Assembly: GCF_019977335.1 (NCBI RefSeq)
Contig: NZ_AP024653.1
Location: 496,001-560,000, forward strand
Source: Arthrobacter sp. NicSoilB4
Lineage (GTDB): Bacteria; Actinomycetota; Actinomycetes; Actinomycetales; Micrococcaceae
Direction of reading: 5' to 3'
DNA: 64,000 bases
Position 1 is the stretch's first letter. Every line of letters begins with the position of its first letter. Below the pieces are notes generated by a model, which searched no databases, was not told the origin of the DNA, and saw only the letters and a list, made by a program, of their open reading frames with translations. The position numbers were made by a program, and so were the translations under genes. Shown piece by piece: positions 8,325-16,302 of this stretch.

Positions 8325-11300
8325 GGATCCTCAGTCCCTTCGGAGTGGAATAGGCGCCGGCGTGGGCCAGGGCTGCGGCGACGGGTGTGTCCAGGATGCC
8401 GTGGCCGTTGACCTTTTCCATGATCAGTTTGTCCACCGCGCCGCGGGTGACCACGCCCACCAGGGCCGCGCCGGCCGCGGCCAGGACCTCCGTGTCCTCG
8501 CTGAACGCCAGCAGGGTCTTGCCGCCGCGTTCCACGTACAGGACCAGGGCGCCGTCGACCAGCACCACAAGGGCACCCGCCTTCCGGCCCGGGCGGTGGC
8601 CGGTTCCCGCCTCGACGTTCAGGGCCGGCCAGGGCAGGGCGGCGCCGTAGGGATTGGCGGGGTCCGTGGCGGCCAGGGCCAGGGCCACCGGCTCGGGCTT
8701 GTGCAGCTCGGTATCCTCGGCGTAGGAGCGGAGCCGGTCAACGGTCGCGGGCACGGCAAACTGTGCCGCGCCAAGGTGCTCGATGAAGTAGCCGCGGCGG
8801 CACCGGCCGGCTTCCTCCAGCCGGGCCAGGACCTTGTACATGAGGCCGAAACCGCCCAGGATGTTCTCGGCCATGACCGACCCCCGGGTGACCACGCCGT
8901 ACCGGTCCAGGAGGAGTTCCGCGGTGGCCCGGGCGTGGATTGTGGCATCCAGTTCGGGGGCGGGAAGAGCGGACCAGCGGCCCGCGGCCAGGGGCGGAGT
9001 CGGAGCCGTGCCGGTCACGGAGCCGTACCGCCCTCCGGTCAGCCCGGGGGAACCCAGCAAACCGGTCCCGTGGGCGCGTCCCAGCCGGCTCATCCGGGGA
9101 GCCCGGGCCCGCGGGGCGCGGGCAACCTGCCGGTGCGCCGTGTGGCCGCCGGCAATCATCGCCCGGACCGGGGCAAAGGTGTCGCCCGTGATCCGCCCCG
9201 CCCACGCGAGGTCCCAGAGCGCGGAGACGACGTCCTGGTCGCTGAGCACCGAGTCCATGCCGCCGGCGACGTCGGTCAGCTGCCGGAAGAAATAGCCGCC
9301 GCCGTTGTTGCGCAGGTGGTCCAGCAGCCGCTGCTGCGCGTCGCCGGGCTCGAACTCGATGGCCGGGTTCAGGGTCAGTTCGGCGGAATCGGCCAGGTGC
9401 AGGCTCACCCAGCCGTCGTTGCCGGGGAGCGCGCCCGCGCCGGACCAGAGCACTTCGCCAGCTGCCATGAGCTCATCGAGCATGGCGGGCTGGTAGTCCG
9501 ACACCCGGCTGGCGAGGATCAGCGGTTCCCAGGCGGAGGCCGGAATGGGCACGCCCGAGAGCTGGTCGACGGCGGTGATGATCCCGTCCAGGCCGCGCAG
9601 CGCCGACTGCCCGCGCTTGCCCGGGACCCGGACGTTCTGCCAGGCCGGCAGGAAACGGCCGTACGCGGCGGCGTCCACGGGCTCCACCTCGGCCCGCAGC
9701 GCGGCGAGCGAACGGCGGCGGAGCTTGCGCAGGACGTCGGCGTCGCACCATTCGCTGACGCCGGCCAGTGACGGGGCCGCGGGTGCGGCGGCCGTCGCGG
9801 CAGCCGCGTCGCCGTCGCCGGCCTCATCGTCGGGCGCCGGTGCCGACGGCGCGGCGTGCGGGCGGAACTCGCCTTCAACGACGCGTCCGTCCGCGGCGAG
9901 CCGCTTCAGCGCTGTGCCGACGACGGCGACGCCGAGTCCCAGCCGGGCGGCCGCCTCGGCGGAGGTGAAGGGGCCATGGGTGCGGGCGTAGCGTGAGACG
10001 AGGTCACCCAAAGGATCAGCGACCGGCTCGATGAAGGCCAGCGGCACCCCCATCGGCAGCGGGACGCCGAGGGCGTCGCGCAGGCGGGCGGCGTCCTCCA
10101 CTGCGGCGTAGCGCTCGCCGCCGCCGACGTTGACCTTGATGGCGCGGTTGGCGCGGTGGAGCGCCACGAGGTGGGCGGCGGCGTCGGCGACGGGGGCCGC
10201 GACCTCCGGAACCTCGACCTCCGGAGCCTCTACAGGCCACGCGTCAACGCCCGGCCCAGTTTCCGGAGCAGGCCCAGCGGCCGCCCCGGGCTCAACCGCC
10301 GGTTCGAGCCGTGCGGCGACCTCCTCCGGGGTGAGCGGGCCGAGCAGGCGGAGCAGGTCCGCGACCCCTTCGAGCCCGCGGACCTTCCGGTCCGGCGCGA
10401 GGCGCTGCAGCTCCCTCTCGGTGGCGTCAATGACCTTCGCATCGAGCAGCTCCCGCAGCTCCACCCGGCCAAGGAGCTCATTGAGCAGGGTCGAATCCAG
10501 CGCCAGCGCCGCGGCCCGGCGCTCGGCGAGCGGGGAATCGCCCTCGTAAAGGAACTGCGCGACATAGCCGAACAGCAGGGACTTGGCGAACGGTGAGGGC
10601 TGCTGGGTGGTGGTTTGCACGATCCGCAGCTCGCGGCGCTCGATCGAGGCGGCGATATCCTTCAGCGCCGGGAGGTCGTAGACGTCCTGCAGGCATTCTC
10701 GGACGGTCTCGAGGACGATCGGGAACGTGGGGTACTTCCGGGCGACGTCGAGCAACTGGGCTGAGCGCTGCCGCTGCTGCCACAGGGGCTGCCGTTTGCC
10801 GGGGTTCTGCCGGGGCAGGAGCAGGGCCCGGGCGGCGCACTCGCGGAAGCGGGAGGCGAAGAGCGCGCTGCCGCCGACCTCCGCCGTGACGATCTGTTCG
10901 AGTTCCTCCGGATCGAAGAGGAAGAGCTCGGCGCCGGGCGGCTCATCCTCCATCATGGGTACCCGCAGGACGATGCCGTCGTCGGCGGCCATTGCGGAAC
11001 CGTCCATGCCGTAGCGCTGGTGCAGCCGCTGCCCGACGGCGAGGGCCCACGGCGCGTGCACCGGCATGCCAAAGGGGCTGTGCAGCACCACCCGCCAGTC
11101 GCCGAGCTCGTCGTGGAAGCGCTCCACCACCAAGGTGGTGTCGCTGGGGACCACCTCGGTGGCCAGCTTTTGCTCGCCGAGGTACTGGATCAGGTTGTTG
11201 GCGGCGAAATCGTCCAGGCCGCTGGCCTTGCAGCGTTCGGTGGCCGGCCCGACGTCGGACGCGGACAGCTCGCGCACGAACGCGCCGAGGGCGCGGCCCA

Positions 11301-13410
11301 GGTCCACCGGGCGGCCGAGGGAATCACCTTTCCAGAACGGGAGTTTCCCGGGCTGGCCGAAGGCGGGGGAGACCAGGACGCGGTCGTGGGTGATGTCCTC
11401 GATCTTCCAGCTGGTCGCACCCAGTGCGAACACGTCACCCACGCGGGATTCGTAGACCATTTCCTCGTCGAGTTCGCCGACCCGGCGGCCGCCCTTGGCT
11501 GCGGCTGCGGCCGGGCTGGCAGCCCGGCCGTCGCCGCCGGCGGAGCCCTTGGCGCCGGAGGAACCGGTCCCTTCGACCTCGGTGCCGATGATGTAGACGC
11601 CGAAGAGCCCGCGGTCCGGGATGGTGCCGCCGGAGGTGACGGCCAGCCGCTGCGCGCCGGGGCGCCCCTCGATGGTGCCGGCGTTCCGGTCCCAGATGAT
11701 GCGGGGCCGCAGTTCCGCGAATTCGTCCGAGGGGTAGCGGCCGGCGAGCAGGTCCAGGGTTGCCTCGAAGGCGGAGCGGGGGAGCGAGGCGAACGGGGCC
11801 GACCGCCGCACGGTGGCGAACCAGTCCTCCACATCGATGGAACCCAGGGCCGTGGCCGCGACGGTCTGCTGGGCCAGGATGTCCAGCGGGTTCGCGGGGA
11901 CGAAAAGCCGTTCGATCTTGCCGGCGAGCATCCGTTCCACCGTGATGGTGGTGTGCACCAGGTCCGCGCGGTGCTTGGGGAACAGCACACCCTGGGAGAC
12001 CTCCCCGACCTGGTGGCCGGCGCGGCCCACCCGCTGCAGCCCGCTGGCCACGGACGGAGGGGACTCCACCTGCACCACGAGATCCACGGCGCCCATGTCG
12101 ATGCCGAGTTCCAGGGAGGAAGTGGCCACCACGCAGCGCAGGCGCCCGGATTTCAGGTCGTCCTCGATCAGGGCCCGCTGGTCCTTGGAGACCGAACCGT
12201 GGTGCGCGCGGGCCAGGACAGGATCCGCGCCGGCGGTGCTGCCGGCCTGCGCCATCATGTGGGCCGGGGTCGCCGTCGACGTCGGGGATCCCGGCCCTGG
12301 TGCCCCGGCAGCGCCGCCCGCCGGCGCTGCCGCCGGGACCGCTTCGAAGTCCGGCGCACCGGCACCAAACTCGGCCCAGCCGCCGCCGGCGTCAATGAGC
12401 TGGCGCTCGGCGTAGATCTCGTTGAGCCGGGCGGTCAGCCGTTCGGCGAGCCGGCGGGAATTGGCGAACACAATGGTGGACTGGTTGGCGAGCACCAGGT
12501 CCACGATCTTTTCCTCGACGTGCGGCCAGATCGATGCCTGCGGCTGCAGCCCTGAGGCCGGGCCGGAGTCGAACGCGCCGGCCGCGCCCTGCAGATCGGA
12601 CATGTCCTCCACCGGCACGGAGACGGTCAGATCCCAGTTCTTCTTCGACGGCGGGGCCACGATCTCCACCAGCGCGGAGCCGGCGAGGAACTGCGCCACC
12701 AGCTCCTTGGGCTCCACCGTCGCCGAGAGGCCGATCCGCTGGGCCGGCTTGGGCAGCAGGGCGTCGAGGCGTTCCAGCGACACGGCCAGGTGCGCGCCGC
12801 GCTTGGTACCCGCGACGGCGTGGACCTCGTCAACGATGATGGTGTCCACCTCGCTCAACGTCTCCCGCGCCTTGGACGTCAGCATAAGGAACAGCGACTC
12901 GGGAGTGGTGATCAGGATGTCCGGCGGGTTGCTCAGCAGCGCGCGGCGGTCCGACGCCGGGGTGTCGCCGGAGCGGACGCCCACGGTGATCAGCGGCGCA
13001 GGCAGGCCCAGGCGTTTGGCGGTCTGGGTGATCCCGATCAGCGGGGCTCGGAGGTTGCGTTCGACGTCGACGCCGAGCGCCTTGAGCGGCGAAATGTAGA
13101 GGACCCTGGTCTTGCGCTTGGGCGCCTTCCGCCGGGCGCTTCTTGCGGTGTCCAGGCCGGGCAGCGACTCGGGCTCGGCGGGGGCCGAGACAAGCAGCCG
13201 GTCGAGCGCCCAGAGGAAGGCCGCAAGCGTTTTACCGGAACCGGTGGGAGCAACCACGAGCGCGTGCGCACCGGAGGAGATCGCGTTCCAGGCGCCGTTC
13301 TGGGCCGGGGTGGGCGCCGTGAAGGCACCCAGGAACCACTCCCGGGTCGGCCTGCTGAACCGGTCCATGGCGTCTGCCTCGAGTGTGCCGCCGGCGTGCT
13401 GCCCCTTCAT
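8317..13410 (-). CDS. lhr: Large ATP-dependent helicase Lhr
   Basis: 1697-residue SF2 DNA helicase acting in repair. The N-terminal helicase core contains Walker A (APTGSGKTLAAFLWAL, ~residue 53), DEVHAVAG (motif II) and ERVGRAGHQVGE (motif VI). It is followed by the winged helix and the long Lhr-CTERM (PGKLPFWKGDSLGRP ... FHDELGDWRVVLHSPFG) that marks the 1500+ residue Lhr group. Ala/Pro/Gly-rich insertions sit near residues 355-400, 625-650 and 1085-1125; these vary between actinobacterial orthologues. An alternative start at 13368 (MDRFSRPT) has better ribosome-binding-site spacing than ATG 13410, whose GGAGGA is immediately adjacent. It overlaps nei2 at its 3' end. Confidence 0.95.
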   Translation of the reverse strand: MKGQHAGGTLEADAMDRFSRPTREWFLGAFTAPTPAQNGAWNAISSGAHALVVAPTGSGKTLAAFLWALDRLLVSAPAEPESLPGLDTARSARRKAPKRKTRVLYISPLKALGVDVERNLRAPLIGITQTAKRLGLPAPLITVGVRSGDTPASDRRALLSNPPDILITTPESLFLMLTSKARETLSEVDTIIVDEVHAVAGTKRGAHLAVSLERLDALLPKPAQRIGLSATVEPKELVAQFLAGSALVEIVAPPSKKNWDLTVSVPVEDMSDLQGAAGAFDSGPASGLQPQASIWPHVEEKIVDLVLANQSTIVFANSRRLAERLTARLNEIYAERQLIDAGGGWAEFGAGAPDFEAVPAAAPAGGAAGAPGPGSPTSTATPAHMMAQAGSTAGADPVLARAHHGSVSKDQRALIEDDLKSGRLRCVVATSSLELGIDMGAVDLVVQVESPPSVASGLQRVGRAGHQVGEVSQGVLFPKHRADLVHTTITVERMLAGKIERLFVPANPLDILAQQTVAATALGSIDVEDWFATVRRSAPFASLPRSAFEATLDLLAGRYPSDEFAELRPRIIWDRNAGTIEGRPGAQRLAVTSGGTIPDRGLFGVYIIGTEVEGTGSSGAKGSAGGDGRAASPAAAAAKGGRRVGELDEEMVYESRVGDVFALGATSWKIEDITHDRVLVSPAFGQPGKLPFWKGDSLGRPVDLGRALGAFVRELSASDVGPATERCKASGLDDFAANNLIQYLGEQKLATEVVPSDTTLVVERFHDELGDWRVVLHSPFGMPVHAPWALAVGQRLHQRYGMDGSAMAADDGIVLRVPMMEDEPPGAELFLFDPEELEQIVTAEVGGSALFASRFRECAARALLLPRQNPGKRQPLWQQRQRSAQLLDVARKYPTFPIVLETVRECLQDVYDLPALKDIAASIERRELRIVQTTTQQPSPFAKSLLFGYVAQFLYEGDSPLAERRAAALALDSTLLNELLGRVELRELLDAKVIDATERELQRLAPDRKVRGLEGVADLLRLLGPLTPEEVAARLEPAVEPGAAAGPAPETGPGVDAWPVEAPEVEVPEVAAPVADAAAHLVALHRANRAIKVNVGGGERYAAVEDAARLRDALGVPLPMGVPLAFIEPVADPLGDLVSRYARTHGPFTSAEAAARLGLGVAVVGTALKRLAADGRVVEGEFRPHAAPSAPAPDDEAGDGDAAAATAAAPAAPSLAGVSEWCDADVLRKLRRRSLAALRAEVEPVDAAAYGRFLPAWQNVRVPGKRGQSALRGLDGIITAVDQLSGVPIPASAWEPLILASRVSDYQPAMLDELMAAGEVLWSGAGALPGNDGWVSLHLADSAELTLNPAIEFEPGDAQQRLLDHLRNNGGGYFFRQLTDVAGGMDSVLSDQDVVSALWDLAWAGRITGDTFAPVRAMIAGGHTAHRQVARAPRARAPRMSRLGRAHGTGLLGSPGLTGGRYGSVTGTAPTPPLAAGRWSALPAPELDATIHARATAELLLDRYGVVTRGSVMAENILGGFGLMYKVLARLEEAGRCRRGYFIEHLGAAQFAVPATVDRLRSYAEDTELHKPEPVALALAATDPANPYGAALPWPALNVEAGTGHRPGRKAGALVVLVDGALVLYVERGGKTLLAFSEDTEVLAAAGAALVGVVTRGAVDKLIMEKVNGHGILDTPVAAALAHAGAYSTPKGLRIRA

Positions 13411-13497
13411 TCCTCCATCATGCCCTAAGGCAACGACAAGAAATGGCGGGCCGCAATCCGGGGTGTCACCAGACGTCCCGCCTCGGCGGCAGCGGAG

Positions 13498-14133
13498 CTA
13501 CTGGGCCTGGAAGGCGCCGATGGTGAGCAGGTTGATGCCGGCGTTGGCGCAGGCGTCCCTGGGCTGGGCGAGGAACAGTGAGGCGGTGTCCTCCGGCGGG
13601 TAAATGCGGAAGCCAGCGGCAGGAGTCAGACTGCAGTCCGGGTAGTTGGCGGCCTGCGTATAGCGCAAGGTGGCGGCGCCGGCCTGGCCCGGTTCGAGCA
13701 GAACCTCGGTGGCGGGGGTGGTGTCCCGGGCCGCTGCGGCGCCGATCGGGGCTCCATCGGCACCGGCGGTGAGGGAGACGCCGGCAAAGCCCGACAGGAA
13801 GCAGGGTTCGGAGCCCGTGTTCGTCAGGAGCAGCTGCATGTAGACGCTGCCGGCCGCGCCACCGCCGGTGGAATCCGTGGTGGCCGTCAGCCCGGCGGCC
13901 TTGCACAGTGCCGGGCCGGCGGGCGCGGGCGCCGCCGAAGCGGGAGTCGACGCGGCGGGGCCGGCGGCCGCACCGGAGGCGGCGGGCTGGCTCGCGGAAT
14001 CGGCGGGGGAGGCCGCCGGGGTGCTGGACGTCTGGGACTGCGGCGTGCCGGTGCCGCAGCCGGCAAGGAAGAGCGCTGCCACGGCTGCCGCCGTGGTAAA
14101 TGCCAGTCTGTTGTTGATTCGCTGAGCCGTCAT
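13498..14133 (-). CDS. DUF4232-type secreted lipoprotein
   Basis: Predicted lipoprotein of 211 residues. The first ~26 residues form a signal peptide ending in the lipobox LAGC, so the mature protein would be anchored to the outer face of the membrane through Cys. An Ala/Ser/Pro-rich linker follows (to ~residue 75), then a compact beta-rich domain with Cys pairs (ALCKAAGLTATTDSTGGGAAGS ... NTGSEPCFLSGFAGVSL ... YPDCSLTPAAGFRIYPP ... ACANAG). This is the DUF4232 pattern common in Actinobacteria; function unknown. GAAGGTGG precedes the ATG. It is separated from the ycnI gene by a hairpin. Confidence 0.82.
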   Translation of the reverse strand: MTAQRINNRLAFTTAAAVAALFLAGCGTGTPQSQTSSTPAASPADSASQPAASGAAAGPAASTPASAAPAPAGPALCKAAGLTATTDSTGGGAAGSVYMQLLLTNTGSEPCFLSGFAGVSLTAGADGAPIGAAAARDTTPATEVLLEPGQAGAATLRYTQAANYPDCSLTPAAGFRIYPPEDTASLFLAQPRDACANAGINLLTIGAFQAQ

Positions 14134-14192
14134 GGCACCACCTTCGTGCCCGTTGTGGCCTGAGTCAACGATGCCACGACGGCCGCGCCCGA

Positions 14193-14224
14193 TTGATGCC
14201 CGGATTGTGATTTCCGGGCATCAA
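14193..14224 (-). terminator. Hairpin downstream of ycnI
   Basis: Perfect 12-nt inverted repeat TTGATGCCCGGA / TCCGGGCATCAA separated by 8 nt, starting 11 nt after the ycnI stop codon. There is no strong U-tract, so it may work as a weak terminator or as an mRNA-stabilising structure. Confidence 0.6.
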
Positions 14225-14234
14225 CCGCGGTCAG

Positions 14235-15014
14235 CTACTCCTTGGGTGCGGAGCCGGGTGCCGAAGCCCCGGCCGGAACCGGTTTGTTGCTCCGGCCGCG
14301 GGCCAGGGCGAGCCCGCCGAGGGCGAGGCCGCCGACGCCGGCCACCAGCCCCGCCCAGCTGCGGGCCTGGGCGCCGTCGTCGTTCACCGCAGCCGCCTGG
14401 ACGGTCTCCGGGGTGGTGTCCGAAGCGGCGGCATGGGCTGTGTGCCCGTCGGCCGCAGCGGAAGCCGTGACCGTCACGGACGGCGCCGGTGCCTTGAGCG
14501 AGTGCGGGTCCTGTCCCTCGGCGGGGAGCTGGGACCAGTCGGTCTGGCCGACCTCACAGTTCTGCAGGGTCGGGAAGTACAGGGTTTTGCCCGCAACGTC
14601 GGGCAGCTTGACGGAGAGCACCAGGGCGTCGCGGAGGGAGGGTTCCAGCGGTGCCTTGGCGGTGTAGACGATCTGGCTGGTCCGCTTGGTGATGGAGGCG
14701 CCGTCCGCGAGTTTCTTCGGCTCGGCCAGCTGTTCTGTGACCTTCTCGGCTGTCCAGTTCGGGTTGACCGTGGGCTGCGCATCGTTGAGTTCGGCGGGCA
14801 GGGTGATGGTCACCTTGGTGGTGCCGGATTCCTCGCAGCCGTGCGGGATTCCGAAAGTCAGCAGGGCGTAGGAGTTCGCCGTGGTCTTATCCGGCGTGAC
14901 GCCGACGTGGGCCGAGGCGCCGGAAACGCCGGCGAGCATCAGCGCCGCGGTTCCGCCGGCCACGGCAGTGGCAGTGAGGGTACGGCGCAGGACGGGTAGG
15001 GAAGAAGTCTTCAC
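14235..15014 (-). CDS. YcnI-family (DUF1775) copper-associated exported protein
   Basis: 259-residue exported protein. A Sec signal peptide ends at GASA, leaving an N-terminal His (HVGVTPDKTTANSYALLTFGIPHGCEESGT); this mature N-terminal His with a nearby Trp/Glu is the copper-binding feature known for YcnI proteins. The DUF1775 beta-sandwich spans roughly residues 35-180. A linker and one C-terminal transmembrane helix (WAGLVAGVGGLALGGLALA) plus a basic tail anchor it. The GTG at 15014 is chosen because AAAGG lies 7 nt upstream; an ATG at 15050 would add 12 residues ahead of the signal peptide. The upstream gene on the same strand encodes a membrane protein, and the pair probably forms one operon. 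Confidence 0.88.
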   Translation of the reverse strand: MKTSSLPVLRRTLTATAVAGGTAALMLAGVSGASAHVGVTPDKTTANSYALLTFGIPHGCEESGTTKVTITLPAELNDAQPTVNPNWTAEKVTEQLAEPKKLADGASITKRTSQIVYTAKAPLEPSLRDALVLSVKLPDVAGKTLYFPTLQNCEVGQTDWSQLPAEGQDPHSLKAPAPSVTVTASAAADGHTAHAAASDTTPETVQAAAVNDDGAQARSWAGLVAGVGGLALGGLALARGRSNKPVPAGASAPGSAPKE

Positions 15015-15152
15015 AGGGTTGCCTTTCAGGCATGCGCTGCCCAGGGGCATCGCAAAAGATGGGAGGGTGGCGCGGCGGCTATGCTGGTGCTCCGGGCACC
15101 GATGTTCTGGGCGGGATGTCTTGGCAACGACGCGGCCGCGGCCGGGTGCGAG

Positions 15153-15806
15153 TCAGGAATATACGACGGCGGCGGGCGGCCCGCGGCGGCAGTCGCGCCG
15201 GAGGTTCCGCCACGGCAGCGGCGCGGCGTCCGCCAGCCAGCAGGTGGCGGCCGGCGGTGCCGCCACGGCTGCGGGCGCCACCGGGACCGGGAGCCCGAGC
15301 AGCGGGCGGAGCCAGGCAGCGAGGGCCCACAGGGCCGCCTCGCCCCTGGCGAGCAGGACAGCGCAGAGGAGGGTTGCCAGCGCGTGGCCGGCCAGCATCA
15401 GCACCGAAAGCAGGGCGAGTTGTGCGTCCGGCACCGATGCTGCGAGCTGGCCGTCACCGACGGGCAGGGGAAGCGGTCCGGGGTGGTGCGGCGCTGCCAT
15501 TCCCACGGGTACTGACGCGGCCCCGGGCTGGGCGGGGGAAATGGCAGGAGCGCTGAAGGCGGTGAACGCGTTGTGCAGCACCAGCTGCCCGGTGCCCAGC
15601 AGCCCCGCCATGGCCGGGAAGTTGAGCTTCAGCCGGGTGGCGGTGGTGGAAGCCAGCGCGGTCAGGGCAAACAGGGCCAGCAGGATGCCGGGGGAGGGGA
15701 GCTGGCCGCCGGCCAGCGTGTGCGCCCCGGCGCCGAGGGAGAGGACCGTGAGTGCCACCATGGCCGAACGCAGGGCGTGGAACGGGGCTCTGGCGGCTGT
15801 GCGCAC
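15153..15806 (-). CDS. Polytopic membrane protein in the YcnI operon
   Basis: 217-residue hydrophobic protein with about five predicted membrane helices (LRSAMVALTVLSLGAG, GILLALFALTALAST, MAGLLGTGQLVLHNAF, LSVLMLAGHALATLLCAVLL, ALAAWLRPLLGLPVP). A His/Met/Pro-containing loop (GMAAPHHPGPLPLP) could be a metal-binding loop, but that is inference. A GTG at 15806 has GAAGGGAG 6 nt upstream. It lies 138 nt upstream of ycnI on the same strand. Small membrane proteins next to YcnI are common in Actinobacteria and are presumed to act in copper uptake or handling. I do not recognise a named family. Confidence 0.72.
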   Translation of the reverse strand: MRTAARAPFHALRSAMVALTVLSLGAGAHTLAGGQLPSPGILLALFALTALASTTATRLKLNFPAMAGLLGTGQLVLHNAFTAFSAPAISPAQPGAASVPVGMAAPHHPGPLPLPVGDGQLAASVPDAQLALLSVLMLAGHALATLLCAVLLARGEAALWALAAWLRPLLGLPVPVAPAAVAAPPAATCWLADAAPLPWRNLRRDCRRGPPAAVVYS

Positions 15807-15924
15807 GGAACACTCCCTTCACCGGCTGCGGCCGTGGTTGCTCCCGCGGGCCTTACTGCCTGCGGGCTGACTCCCGATTCTACCGGCGAGTTCTACCGGG
15901 CTGCGAAAAGCGCCCCGGAAGGCG

Positions 15925-16065
15925 TCAGTCTGTTTCGGGACCCGAGCAGTAGTGGCAGTTGTCCGGGCACAGTGCGTCTGCGGCGAGGTCCTCAAGACGG
16001 TCGCCGGTTCGTACGTCGGGCCAAAGTCCGGGGGCGCCGTTGGCCCGATCTTGCTGCAAAGTCAC
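15925..16065 (-). CDS. Small Cys-rich ORF, 46 aa
   Basis: A 46-codon frame starting with GTG at 16065. AGGAC lies about 5 nt before the start, giving a plausible ribosome-binding site. The protein is acidic, without signal peptide or membrane segment, and has a C-terminal metal-ligand cluster CPDNCHYC (residues 33-40, C-x3-C-x2-C with one His) just before its end. GC-rich third positions fit coding DNA. It lies on the same strand as, and 118 nt upstream of, the membrane protein/YcnI operon, and about 240 nt downstream of ppsA beyond a strong terminator. The Cys/His cluster could bind Cu(I), Zn(II) or an Fe-S cluster; nothing proves this. It is short enough to be missed by automated callers. 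Confidence 0.5.
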   Translation of the reverse strand: MTLQQDRANGAPGLWPDVRTGDRLEDLAADALCPDNCHYCSGPETD

Positions 16066-16211
16066 GTTGTGTCCTGAACGTCATTGGTGCGGAACGCTGA
16101 TGGATTCAGCTTCCCCTGTGGGGAAGTAGCTCCTCAATGGAGCAACTGACGGCAACAACAGTTCCGCCTTGTGCAGCCGTCCAACGAACCGAGGGGGCAA
16201 GCTGGCCGTTA

Positions 16212-16253
16212 AACAGAGATGCCCCCGGTCCGGGGACCGGGGGCATCTCTGTT
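16212..16253 (-). terminator. Strong hairpin terminator of ppsA
   Basis: Perfect 20-nt inverted repeat (16212-16231 and 16234-16253) with a 2-nt loop, core CCCCCGGTCC/GGACCGGGGG, located 49 nt after the ppsA stop codon. On the minus strand it is followed by a short T-run, as expected for an intrinsic terminator. Confidence 0.85.
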
Positions 16254-16302
16254 CGCTGTGAATTCAGCTCACCGCGTCAGTTCTCGACGTCAGCTCAACC
16301 CG

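Noticed and set aside
8074..12555. Long open frames on the plus strand through the helicase gene (for example 8074-9771 and 11020-12555)
   Set aside because: They are antisense to lhr, rich in Arg/Gly/His/Pro as is usual for mirror frames of GC-rich genes, and match no family.
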